From an uncultured Atopobium sp. (GTDB taxonomy: Bacteria; Actinomycetota; Coriobacteriia; Coriobacteriales; Atopobiaceae), in assembly GCA_946647055.1 (NCBI GenBank), contig CAMPCT010000024.1, forward strand, positions 1-16,535: DNA of 16,535 nt. The letters are read 5' to 3'. The notes beneath the pieces are model-generated. The model did no database searches, was not told the origin of the DNA, and saw only the letters and a program-made list of their open reading frames with translations. Positions 1 through 7,809 of this stretch are shown piece after piece. The position numbers and the translations under genes are program-made. Within the stretch, counting starts at the first letter, position 1. Each line of letters opens with the position of its first letter.

Positions 1-413
1 AGGGCAACCTGGCTGGCATCACCCTCAACCTCCAGCCCATGACCAAGGCCGAGCGTCTCGACAAGATGCAGAACGACAACTACGACGTCGCGCTCACCCG
101 CTGGGGGCCCGACTACGCCGACCCCATGACCTACCTGGGCATGTGGATCACCAACAACTCCAACAACTACGGCTTCTGGAGCAACGCGGAGTACGACCAG
201 ATCATCGCCGACTGCACCACCGGTGCCTACGTCTCCGACTACGACGCCCGTTGGGCCGCCCTGTATGACGCCGAGACCCTGGTCCTCCAGGAGGCCGTCA
301 TCGCGCCGCTCTACACCAAGGCGAACGCCAACCTCATCGCCGCCGGCGTCGAGAACATCGAGTTCCACCCGGTCGCGCTGAACCGCGTCTACAAGAACAC
401 CACCATCGCCTAG
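1..413 (+). CDS. oppA: Oligopeptide ABC transporter substrate-binding protein, C-terminal part (5' truncated by window)
   Basis: The reading frame is open from base 3 to the TAG at 411-413, so about 136 residues of the C-terminus are visible and the lipoprotein signal lies outside the window. The segment R-W-G-P-D-Y-A-D-P-M-T followed by a stretch rich in Asn, Tyr and Trp and then S-N-A-E-Y-D-Q-I-I is typical of the C-terminal lobe of SBP_bac_5 (OppA/DppA) proteins. Members of this family bind peptides outside the membrane and deliver them to the OppBC permease. The next four genes encode the permease and ATPase subunits in canonical order, which strongly supports the call. Peptide specificity cannot be told from this fragment. 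Confidence 0.93.
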   Translation, partial: GNLAGITLNLQPMTKAERLDKMQNDNYDVALTRWGPDYADPMTYLGMWITNNSNNYGFWSNAEYDQIIADCTTGAYVSDYDARWAALYDAETLVLQEAVIAPLYTKANANLIAAGVENIEFHPVALNRVYKNTTIA

Positions 414-444
414 GGCCCAACAGCCTAAGACGACGGGTAGTCCT

Positions 445-481
445 GGGCATCGGAGTGGGTTACCTGCCTGCTCCGATGCCC
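445..481 (+). promoter_or_regulatory. Hairpin between oppA and oppB
   Basis: GGGCATCGGAG (445-455) and CTCCGATGCCC (471-481) are perfect reverse complements and form an 11-bp stem with a 15-nt loop. No T-tract follows, and the oppB ribosome binding site (GAGGA, about 489-493) comes right after. The likely role is a partial terminator or mRNA-stabilising stem that keeps binding-protein mRNA in excess over permease mRNA, as is common after the first gene of ABC importer operons. The stem is seen; the role is inferred. Confidence 0.6.
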
Positions 482-503
482 GTCTCATGAGGAAGAGTCC
501 GCA

Positions 504-1454
504 ATGACGAAGTACATACTCAAGCGCATTGGCATGGCGGTGCTGACGCTGCTGTTGATTATCTTCGTGCTGTTCGTGCTCGTCCGCATCATGCCGGGAA
601 ACCCCTTCCCGTCCGAGCGCATGAGCGCCGAGCAGATCGCGAACAAGCGCGCGGAGATGGGCCTGGACGATCCCATCCTCGTGCAGTTCGGCCGTTACAT
701 GGTCAACCTCTCGCACGGTGACTTTGGCAAGGGCACCTCGCTCTACTACGGCGCCCCCATCAAGACCGTCCTGGGCCAGTGCATCTCCAACTCGTTCCGC
801 ATAGGAGGCCTCGCCATCCTGCTTGGCACGGCGGTGGGCCTCCTCCTGGGCATCACGGCAGCCCTCAACAGGGGCCGGTTCCTCGACGCCTTCTGCACGG
901 TCTTCTCGATCGTGGGCGTGTGCGTGCCCGGCTACGTGTTCCTGATCTTCCTGCAGTACTACTTCTCGTACAAGGTCAGCATCTTCCCGTACTTCTTCGA
1001 CAGCTCGCGATTCCTGTACTCGTCGATCCTGCCCGCCATCTCGCTGTCGCTTTTCACCATGTCCACCGTCGCGCGCTTCACGCGCAACGAGATGGTCGAG
1101 GTCATGGACAGCGACTACGTCCACCTCGCCGAGAGCAAGGGCATGTACGGTGGCACCCTGGTGCGCAAGCACATCCTGCGCAACGCACTCATCCCCATCG
1201 TGACCGTGCTGGCACCGCTCATCGTCGACCTGCTCACGGGAGCCCTGGTCATCGAGAAGATCTACGGCATCAACGGCATCGGCAAGCTCATGGTCGACGC
1301 CATCGCCGGCGAGGGCGTCGACTACAACTACGTGCTCGCGCTGGGCATCCTGTACTCCGCCCTCTACATCGGCATCATGCTGGTGGTCGACATCCTCTAC
1401 GGAATCCTCGACCCGCGCATCCGCGTGGCAGGCAGGCAAAGGGGTGATGCATGA
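504..1454 (+). CDS. oppB: Oligopeptide ABC transporter permease OppB
   Basis: This 316-residue inner-membrane protein starts M-T-K-Y-I-L-K-R-I and enters its first membrane helix at about residue 9. An extracytoplasmic region containing M-P-G-N-P-F follows, as in the OppB/DppB branch of binding-protein-dependent permeases. The remaining hydrophobic helices surround a cytoplasmic EAA loop at about residues 203-232 (S-D-Y-V-H-L-A-E-S-K-G-M, then H-I-L-R-N-A-L-I-P), which docks on the ATPase subunits. The ATG at 504 has GAGGA at about 489-493. The stop overlaps the oppC start in an ATGA junction, so the two are translationally coupled. It pairs with OppC to form the peptide channel. Confidence 0.95.
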   Translation: MTKYILKRIGMAVLTLLLIIFVLFVLVRIMPGNPFPSERMSAEQIANKRAEMGLDDPILVQFGRYMVNLSHGDFGKGTSLYYGAPIKTVLGQCISNSFRIGGLAILLGTAVGLLLGITAALNRGRFLDAFCTVFSIVGVCVPGYVFLIFLQYYFSYKVSIFPYFFDSSRFLYSSILPAISLSLFTMSTVARFTRNEMVEVMDSDYVHLAESKGMYGGTLVRKHILRNALIPIVTVLAPLIVDLLTGALVIEKIYGINGIGKLMVDAIAGEGVDYNYVLALGILYSALYIGIMLVVDILYGILDPRIRVAGRQRGDA

Positions 1455-2482
1455 TGACCGACGTCACCACGGCCGCGGCCGCGACCATCGATCCCAAGAC
1501 CTACGTGCCCACGCCCGAGGACTTCGAGTTCCTCACCGACCGCGACATCACGATGGACAAGAACTTCGCCTCCATGAGCTACTGGAGGGGCGTCTTCGTC
1601 CACTTCACGCGCAACCGCAGGGCCATGATCGGCCTGTTCATCGTCGTGGCCATCATCCTGCTGGCCATCTTTGGCCCCATCTTCAGCCCCTATGGCTACA
1701 AGGACATCGTGTCCTACACCGACGAGGCCGGCAAGCAAGTCGTCGCCAAGGGCATCTCGCCCACCGAGTCGCTCTTCGGCGGCGCCGACGAGGCCTTTGC
1801 CGAGCACACCTTCCTCTTTGGCACCGACGACCTTGGCCGCGACCTGTTCACGCGCACCTGGCAGGGGGCCCGCGTCTCGCTCATCATCGCCTTCGTGACC
1901 ATCTTCATCGACATGATCATCGGCATGAGCTACGGCCTCATATCGGGCTACTTCGGCGGCATGGTCGACAACGTCATGCAGCGCATCGTCGAGGTCGCCA
2001 ACTCGGTCCCGCGCCTGGTCATCGTCTCGGTGCTCGCCATCTTCATGCCCAAGGGCATGGGCCTGGTCATCGTGGCCCTGCTGCTCACGGAGTGGATCGG
2101 CATGAGCAAGATCGCCCGAGCCGAGATGCTGCGCATCAAGGAGGAGGAGTACGTGCTGGCGAGCCGCACCCTGGGCGCCAACAGCCTGCACATCATCTTC
2201 ACGCAGATCCTGCCCAACACCATCGGCCCCATCATCACCCAGATGATGTTCTCGATCCCCACGGCCATCTTCACCGAGGCGTTCCTGTCGTTCGTGGGCG
2301 TCGGCATCGTGCTGCCGCAGTGCTCGATCGGCTCGCTCATCGAGAGCGGCTTCAACAACATCACGACGCTGCCGTACCAGATCCTGCCGCCCATCATCGT
2401 GCTGGCCCTGCAGATGCTGGGCTTCAACTTCATCGGCGACGGGTTCCGCGAGGCGCTCGCGCCCAAGCTGGAAGACATGTAA
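1451..2482 (+). CDS. oppC: Oligopeptide ABC transporter permease OppC
   Basis: This 343-residue permease has a long cytoplasmic N-terminal segment, a first membrane helix at about residues 58-78, and an external loop ending in F-G-T-D-D-L-G-R-D. That motif is a hallmark of OppC/DppC proteins just before the permease core. The EAA loop sits at about residues 231-258 (E-E-E-Y-V-L-A-S-R-T-L-G-A). Two adjacent ATG codons, 1451 and 1454, are possible starts; 1451 makes the ATGA overlap with oppB, and AAAGGGG just upstream serves either one. The external loop is longer than in many DppC proteins (about 50 residues), as in Firmicutes-type OppC. It forms the transmembrane heterodimer with OppB. Confidence 0.95.
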   Translation: MMTDVTTAAAATIDPKTYVPTPEDFEFLTDRDITMDKNFASMSYWRGVFVHFTRNRRAMIGLFIVVAIILLAIFGPIFSPYGYKDIVSYTDEAGKQVVAKGISPTESLFGGADEAFAEHTFLFGTDDLGRDLFTRTWQGARVSLIIAFVTIFIDMIIGMSYGLISGYFGGMVDNVMQRIVEVANSVPRLVIVSVLAIFMPKGMGLVIVALLLTEWIGMSKIARAEMLRIKEEEYVLASRTLGANSLHIIFTQILPNTIGPIITQMMFSIPTAIFTEAFLSFVGVGIVLPQCSIGSLIESGFNNITTLPYQILPPIIVLALQMLGFNFIGDGFREALAPKLEDM

Positions 2483-2494
2483 GGAGGTGTGGAC

Positions 2495-3579
<1,085 letters not shown>

Positions 3580-3583
<4 letters not shown>

Positions 3584-4500
3584 GCGAGCCTCTGCTGAAG
3601 GTCACGAACCTCTCCCAGCACTTTCCCATCTCACGCACGTTCACCGTCAAGGCGGTCAACGGCGTCTCGTTCGAGATCCACCCTGGCGAGACCTACGGCC
3701 TGGTGGGGGAGAGCGGTTCGGGCAAGACGACCATCGGGCGAAGCATCATTCGCCTGCACGACCCCACCTCGGGCAGCGTCCTGTTCCAGGGCAAGGAGAT
3801 CGCCGGCAAGCTCGACCGCGAGACCGAGCGCATGCTGCGTCGCGACATGCAGATGATCTTCCAGGACCCCATGTCGAGCCTCAACCCCCGCAAGAAGGTG
3901 GGCGACATCATCGGCGAGGGCCTGGACATCCACCATCGCTTCGCCACCACCAAGGAACGTGACGACGCCGTGAGCGAGATGCTCAAGAAGGTGGGCCTGT
4001 CCACCGCGCACGCCGAGCGCTACCCGCACCAGTTCTCGGGCGGCCAGCGCCAGCGCGTGGGCATCGCGCGCGCCCTGGTCATGAACCCCAAGCTCATCAT
4101 CGCCGACGAGTGCATCTCGGCCCTCGACGTCTCCATCCAGGCGCAGGTCGTGAACCTCATGAAGGACATCCAGGCCGAGATCGGCTGCGCGTACCTGTTC
4201 ATCGCGCACGACCTCTCCATGGTCAAGTACATCTCCGACCGCATCGGCGTCCTGCACCTGGGCTACATGGTCGAGACGGGCACCACCGAGGAGATCTTCT
4301 CGAATCCCATCCACCCCTACACCAAGAGCCTGCTCTCCGCGGTGCCGCTGCCCAACCCCGAGGTCGAGAAGCGCCGCCACCCGGTGGCCTACGACCGCGT
4401 CGCCGAGGGCATCGACTACGCGCTTGGCACCGAGCACCTCATCGAGGGCACGCACACCGTGCTCGCCACCGACGAGGAGCTTGCCCGCTGGACCGCCTAG
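3580..4500 (+). CDS. oppF: Oligopeptide ABC transporter ATP-binding protein OppF
   Basis: This 306-residue ATPase partners OppD. It shows Walker A G-E-S-G-S-G-K-T-T at 43-51, signature F-S-G-G-Q-R-Q at 152-158, and Walker B I-I-A-D-E at 173-177 followed by C178, where most ABC proteins have Pro. The switch-region sequence I-A-H-D-L-S follows, then the H-P-Y-T-K-S-L-L-S-A-V-P tail typical of OppF. The Asp-Glu-Cys variant keeps the catalytic Glu and also occurs in Firmicutes OppF proteins as I recall them. The start overlaps the oppD stop (ATGA at 3580-3583). It is the last gene of the operon, as shown by the terminator that follows. Confidence 0.95.
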
Positions 4501-4527
4501 CCGCCTGGCAACATATCCGCTTCTATG

Positions 4528-4560
4528 GGGCGTCCCGCAGCAACGCGGGACGCCCTCTTC
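4528..4560 (+). terminator. Intrinsic terminator of the opp operon
   Basis: GGGCGTCCCGC (4528-4538) and GCGGGACGCCC (4545-4555) form a perfect 11-bp GC-rich stem with a 6-nt loop, followed by TCTTC. The stem begins 28 nt after the oppF stop, as expected for a rho-independent terminator, though the T-tract is short. Confidence 0.85.
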
Positions 4561-4590
4561 GCACGCGTGATGCGTGATGCGCCGGCAATT

Positions 4591-4617
4591 TGCGCACGAA
4601 CGGGTCGTTTGTGCGAA
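4591..4617 (+). repeat. Imperfect 27-nt palindrome, copy 1
   Basis: The arms GCGCAC and GTGCGAA flank a 13-nt spacer, and CGCACGAAC (4593-4601) pairs with GTTTGTGCG (4607-4615) with one G-T wobble. A second copy with the same arm-to-arm spacing starts 69 nt downstream. It could be a regulator binding site or a dispersed intergenic repeat; the sequence alone does not decide. The rest of the 4561-4751 gap holds a small direct repeat of GCGTGAT (4565-4578) and no supportable gene. Confidence 0.55.
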
Positions 4618-4659
4618 CGTCTTCCAAAGCCGCAGGTCACGGGGGTGGGAGGAAGGCCC

Positions 4660-4686
4660 TTCGCACGAGCTGTCGTTTTGTGCGAA
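4660..4686 (+). repeat. Imperfect 27-nt palindrome, copy 2
   Basis: TTCGCAC (4660-4666) and GTGCGAA (4680-4686) are perfect reverse complements separated by 13 nt. The right half (GTCGTTTTGTGCGAA) closely matches that of copy 1 (GTCGTTTGTGCGAA). The half-site CTTGCACGAGCG recurs at about 4751-4762 and overlaps the -35 region of the tRNA promoter. Confidence 0.55.
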
Positions 4687-4751
4687 AACCGGATGGCATG
4701 GCAGCCTGCCACCCGTCTCACTATGTCTCGTACACAAATCGAGATTCTCGC

Positions 4752-4779
4752 TTGCACGAGCGTTCCGCTGTGCTAATAT
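4752..4779 (+). promoter_or_regulatory. Sigma70-type promoter for tRNA-Leu
   Basis: TTGCAC (4752-4757) resembles a -35 box. Sixteen nt later comes TAATAT (4774-4779), preceded by TG at 4771-4772 as an extended -10. Transcription would start near 4786, about 13 nt before the mature tRNA. This AT-rich stretch stands out from the GC-rich surroundings. Confidence 0.75.
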
Positions 4780-4798
4780 TCCTTTTGCTGAAACGCAT

Positions 4799-4889
4799 GT
4801 CGGAGTGGCGGAATTGGCAGACGCGCTAGCTTGAGGTGCTAGTGCCTAACTAAAAGGGCGTGCGGGTTCAAGTCCCGCCTCCGACACCA
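4799..4889 (+). tRNA. tRNA-Leu (anticodon GAG)
   Basis: The acceptor arms GTCGGAG (4799-4805) and CTCCGAC (4879-4885) pair perfectly, followed by A and an encoded CCA (4887-4889). The anticodon stem CTAGC/GCTAG encloses the loop TTGAGGT with anticodon GAG at 4833-4835. The T arm is GCGGG-TTCAAGT-CCCGC (4862-4878). A long variable arm (about 4843-4861) makes this a class II tRNA, consistent with leucine. GAG reads CUC and CUU codons; CTC is very frequent in the neighbouring genes. Confidence 0.96.
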
Positions 4890-4901
4890 GCAAAACCGCC
4901 G

Positions 4902-4925
4902 CGGGCCCCACAGGGGCCCGTTTTC
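4902..4925 (+). terminator. Intrinsic terminator after tRNA-Leu
   Basis: CGGGCCCC (4902-4909) and GGGGCCCG (4913-4920) form an 8-bp stem with loop ACA, followed directly by TTTT (4921-4924). It begins 12 nt after the tRNA CCA end. It ends only about 5 nt before the ribosome binding site of the next gene, so that gene's transcript must begin inside this region or arise by readthrough. Confidence 0.9.
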
Positions 4926-4941
4926 GTATGGAGGGAAGCTC

Positions 4942-6831
4942 ATGGAGCAGGACCTGGGCATTCGACCCGTCGAGCGGGCGTCCTCCTGGCGCTCCCCGGG
5001 CTTTGGTGGGCTCCCCGTCGACCCCTCCCTCGGCCGTGACCGTCTCGTCGAGGAGCTGGTCGAGGCCAACCGACGGCTCTCCGGCACCCTCCGCATCGTC
5101 CTGGACACCCTCGACCACACGGACGTCGACGAGCTCTTCTCGCAGGTGATCGAGGAGCTTGCGGATACCTTGGGTGCCTCGGGCGCCATCCTCTACCTCT
5201 CCGAGCCCGACGGCCTGCGCCTCCACGGAGTGACCGAGTCGCTCGACGGCGCGCGCATCCCCCCGTTCGTTCCCCGCGAGGTCGACGTCCTCGGCATGGG
5301 CAGCGGCCGCTCCCTTGGCCTGCACCTGGTCGCAATCGACAAGGACGAGCTTCGCGAGGGCCCCGTGTCGTCGCGCCTTGTCGAAAATGACGCCACGGGC
5401 GAGCGCCGCCGCGTCCCGGCGCGCTACCTGCCCCCGTTCTCGAGCCTCATCATGGTGCCCGTATGGTTTGGCCGCCACGTCATCGCCGTGATTCTGGTCG
5501 GGTGGCAGCGCCCCCATGCCCTGCGCAAGGCCGACGGCGAGCTGCTCGACGCCGTCGCGCAGTACCTCTCGATCCAGCTCATGGGTGCCGTCACCACCCT
5601 GCGCAACGAGCGCGCCGCACGCAACGACCGCGTGGCGGAGCGCGTCCTGTCCGACTTCTCGCGCTCCGAGGGGCCCCTGGTCGACCGCCTGCACCAGGCG
5701 CTCCTTGCCAGCTGCGACGGCATTGGCGCCGCGTTCGCCCCCATCCGCGAGGACGACCACGCGAGCGTCGCGCGCGTCATGCTCCCGGGCCTGGGGGAGC
5801 GGCCCCTGGGCGTGCCCCTCGACGAGGTCCTTCCCGGACGGCACGCCGACGCCACCGACCTGGTGCGCTGCGACGCCATGTCCGACGGCCCCGCGCTCGA
5901 GCTCTCCTGCTGGCTCTCCTCCCTGGGTCTGCCCTCGCGTGCGCTGCTCGTCGACATGGGCGAGCTCTGGGGCGAGCGTCGCTGCTTCCTCGCGCTGCGC
6001 GACGCCGAGGGCGAGCGCTTCGACGGCGCCGACCTCGCGCTCATGCGCCGCGTGGGCGACGGCCTGCGCGAGGCGGGGGAGGACGAGGCAACCGAGGCGC
6101 AGGACAAGCACATCGCCCAGGCGCTCCAGGCGGGCATGCGCAGCTCGCTCCAGGAGGTCGAGGGCATCACCGCCGAGGGCGTCTACTCGTCGGCCACGGC
6201 CGACGCCTTCGTGGGCGGGGACTTCTACGACCTCGTGCGCCTTCCGGGAAGGCGCTGCTGCGTCATCATGGGCGACGTCTCGGGCAAGGGCGTCGAGGCG
6301 GCGTCCGTCTCGGCGGCAGTCCGCACGGCGCTGGGGGCCTATGCCTGGCAGGGGCTCTCCCCCTCGCGCATGGTGCGCACGCTCAACGGCTTCCTGCTGG
6401 GCTTCTCGCGCGTCGAGACCTTTGCCACGCTCTTCGTGGGGCTCGTCGACCTCGACCACGCGACGCTCACGTACTGCTCGGCCGGACATCCGCCCGCGCT
6501 GTTCCTGAGGGCGCGCACGGGCGAGCTCGAGTCGCTCGACGTGCAGTCGGGCGTGGTCGGCGCCTTCGAGGACATGCGCTACCGCGATGGCCGCCTTGCC
6601 ATCGAGCGGGGTGATCTCCTGCTGCTCTACACGGATGGCGTGACCGAGGCGCGTGACCCCCAGGGGAGCTTCTTTGGCGAGGAGGGCCTGCGAGAGACGG
6701 TCCTCTCGGAGCGCCTGGCCGGGACGCGCGGGCTCATCAGACGCATCCTCGATGGTCTCGATGCCTTTACGGACAACTCGCTCGAGGACGACGTGGCCCT
6801 GGTGTCGCTCGTCTTTGACGAGGTGGGGTAG
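4942..6831 (+). CDS. GAF-domain PP2C-type phosphatase of the SpoIIE/RsbU family
   Basis: This 629-residue soluble protein has a coiled N-terminal segment (about 32-60), a GAF-like sensor region (about 60-225), and a second, weaker GAF-like stretch (about 235-385). A complete SpoIIE phosphatase domain follows (about 400-629). Metal-binding motifs are intact: V-G-G-D-F-Y-D at 424-430, G-D-V-S-G-K-G at 444-450, Y-T-D-G-V-T-E at 563-569 and D-N-S-L-E-D-D-V-A at 611-619. Family members dephosphorylate a serine of an STAS-domain antagonist in partner-switching pathways, and such a protein is encoded next. The ATG at 4942 has GGAGGGA (4930-4936) 5 nt upstream. No membrane segment is seen, so the input is probably cytoplasmic; the ligand is unknown. 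Nothing suggests sporulation. Confidence 0.9.
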   Translation: MEQDLGIRPVERASSWRSPGFGGLPVDPSLGRDRLVEELVEANRRLSGTLRIVLDTLDHTDVDELFSQVIEELADTLGASGAILYLSEPDGLRLHGVTESLDGARIPPFVPREVDVLGMGSGRSLGLHLVAIDKDELREGPVSSRLVENDATGERRRVPARYLPPFSSLIMVPVWFGRHVIAVILVGWQRPHALRKADGELLDAVAQYLSIQLMGAVTTLRNERAARNDRVAERVLSDFSRSEGPLVDRLHQALLASCDGIGAAFAPIREDDHASVARVMLPGLGERPLGVPLDEVLPGRHADATDLVRCDAMSDGPALELSCWLSSLGLPSRALLVDMGELWGERRCFLALRDAEGERFDGADLALMRRVGDGLREAGEDEATEAQDKHIAQALQAGMRSSLQEVEGITAEGVYSSATADAFVGGDFYDLVRLPGRRCCVIMGDVSGKGVEAASVSAAVRTALGAYAWQGLSPSRMVRTLNGFLLGFSRVETFATLFVGLVDLDHATLTYCSAGHPPALFLRARTGELESLDVQSGVVGAFEDMRYRDGRLAIERGDLLLLYTDGVTEARDPQGSFFGEEGLRETVLSERLAGTRGLIRRILDGLDAFTDNSLEDDVALVSLVFDEVG

Positions 6832-6913
6832 CTCGGCGCCTCGCATCCTGCCGTCCGCGGATTGTGTCGCTGTTCCGTGTATCCCGCCCGTGCCAACGGG
6901 GAACAACCCCATC

Positions 6914-7636
6914 ATGCGCAACTCAGCCGACATAGTCCTGCTTCCCGTGGAGGAGGACCTCGACGTCACCACCGTCGAGAGCCTTCGACAGACGATAGAC
7001 GCCTTGGTTGACGGGGGCTGCCGTCGCGTCATCCTCAACATGTCGGGTGCCTCGTTCATTGATTCCGCGGGCATGTCGCTGCTGGTCAGCGAGGCGCGTC
7101 GCATGCGTCGCGCGGGAGGCCTCATCTCGTTGGTCAACGTGTGCGACCAGGTCGCCCATGCGCTCACCATCAAGTGCCTCGCAGACGCCATACCGTTCAC
7201 CACCGCGGGTGGCCGTCGGGAGGTCCCCACGCTCGACGCCAGCGTCCGTCCCATCTGGGCGCGCACCATACGCGTCGGCGCGGACGGCCTCGCCGAGGCG
7301 CGGCGCTGGGTGAGCTCCATGCTCTCCGACATCCCCCTGGGCAAGGACGGCGTCTTCGACTTGACCCTCGCGAGCGGCGAGGCCCTGGGCAACGCCATCG
7401 ACCACGCCCATGCGAAGGGCGTGATCGTGTCGGTGTCGGGCTACGAGGACCGGGCGGTCGTGGAGGTCTCCGACTGCGGCGAGGGCTTCGACCCAAAGGA
7501 CGTCAAGCCCGCAGGCTCATGTGACGAGCGCGGCCGCGGCATCCAGCTCATGCGCCTGCTTGCAGACGCGGTCACCATCTCGCCAAAGCGCCATGGCACA
7601 GGCACCGTCGTGCACCTGGAGAAGCTCGTCCGCTAG
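6914..7636 (+). CDS. STAS-HATPase fusion protein (anti-anti-sigma factor joined to RsbW-like kinase)
   Basis: This 240-residue protein has an N-terminal STAS domain (about 5-100) with the motif F-I-D-S-A-G-M-S at 48-55; S51 is the expected phosphorylation site. A GHKL ATPase domain follows (about 115-240): N-box E156-A-L-G-N160 with H164, G1 box D-C-G-E-G-F at 187-192, G2 box R-G-R-G-I-Q-L-M at 206-213 and G-T-G-T at 228-231. In classical partner switching the STAS antagonist (RsbV) and the kinase/anti-sigma (RsbW) are separate proteins; here both are on one chain beside the RsbU-like phosphatase. The ATG at 6914 begins the STAS homology. Its ribosome site is weak (GGGGA near 6898), and a GTG at 6890 is an alternative. 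The 82-nt gap before it has no clear terminator. Confidence 0.85.
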   Translation: MRNSADIVLLPVEEDLDVTTVESLRQTIDALVDGGCRRVILNMSGASFIDSAGMSLLVSEARRMRRAGGLISLVNVCDQVAHALTIKCLADAIPFTTAGGRREVPTLDASVRPIWARTIRVGADGLAEARRWVSSMLSDIPLGKDGVFDLTLASGEALGNAIDHAHAKGVIVSVSGYEDRAVVEVSDCGEGFDPKDVKPAGSCDERGRGIQLMRLLADAVTISPKRHGTGTVVHLEKLVR

Positions 7637-7720
7637 CCCCTTGGCGTGGCATGGTCGTCCCTTTCGACCGCATCTCGGGCCCATGCCCGTCGTGTGCGTC
7701 CTGATGGAGGGGGCAATTTC

Positions 7721-7750
7721 GTGACAACCCGTCCTCATCTGCGGTATCCT
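7721..7750 (+). promoter_or_regulatory. Probable tyrS promoter
   Basis: GTGACA (7721-7726) and TATCCT (7745-7750) are separated by 18 nt and resemble -35 and -10 boxes. They lie in the 173-nt gap before tyrS. The leader to the start codon would be about 50 nt, too short for a T-box element, and I see no T-box motif. The rest of the gap has only a short CGGGC/GCCCG stem near 7677-7690 and no clear terminator. Confidence 0.4.
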
Positions 7751-7809
7751 TACAGATTGTGCGCGAACGCACGGGAGTCGCGCCACCCAGACCCATGGAG
7801 GACAGAGCG

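Noticed and set aside
4591..4686. CRISPR array
   Set aside because: Only two imperfect palindromic copies occur, with no regular repeat-spacer pattern and no cas genes in the window.
4525..4834. Small open frames between oppF and tRNA-Leu
   Set aside because: They cross the terminator, palindromes and tRNA in several frames, have no ribosome sites and no recognisable protein features.
4846..7398. An 850-codon open frame on the minus strand
   Set aside because: It is antisense to the phosphatase and STAS-ATPase genes, whose domains are clear; this frame has no motif or ribosome site and runs into the tRNA gene.
7637..7720. Terminator after the STAS-ATPase gene
   Set aside because: Only short stems (GGTCG/CGACC and CGGGC/GCCCG) are present and no T-tract follows.
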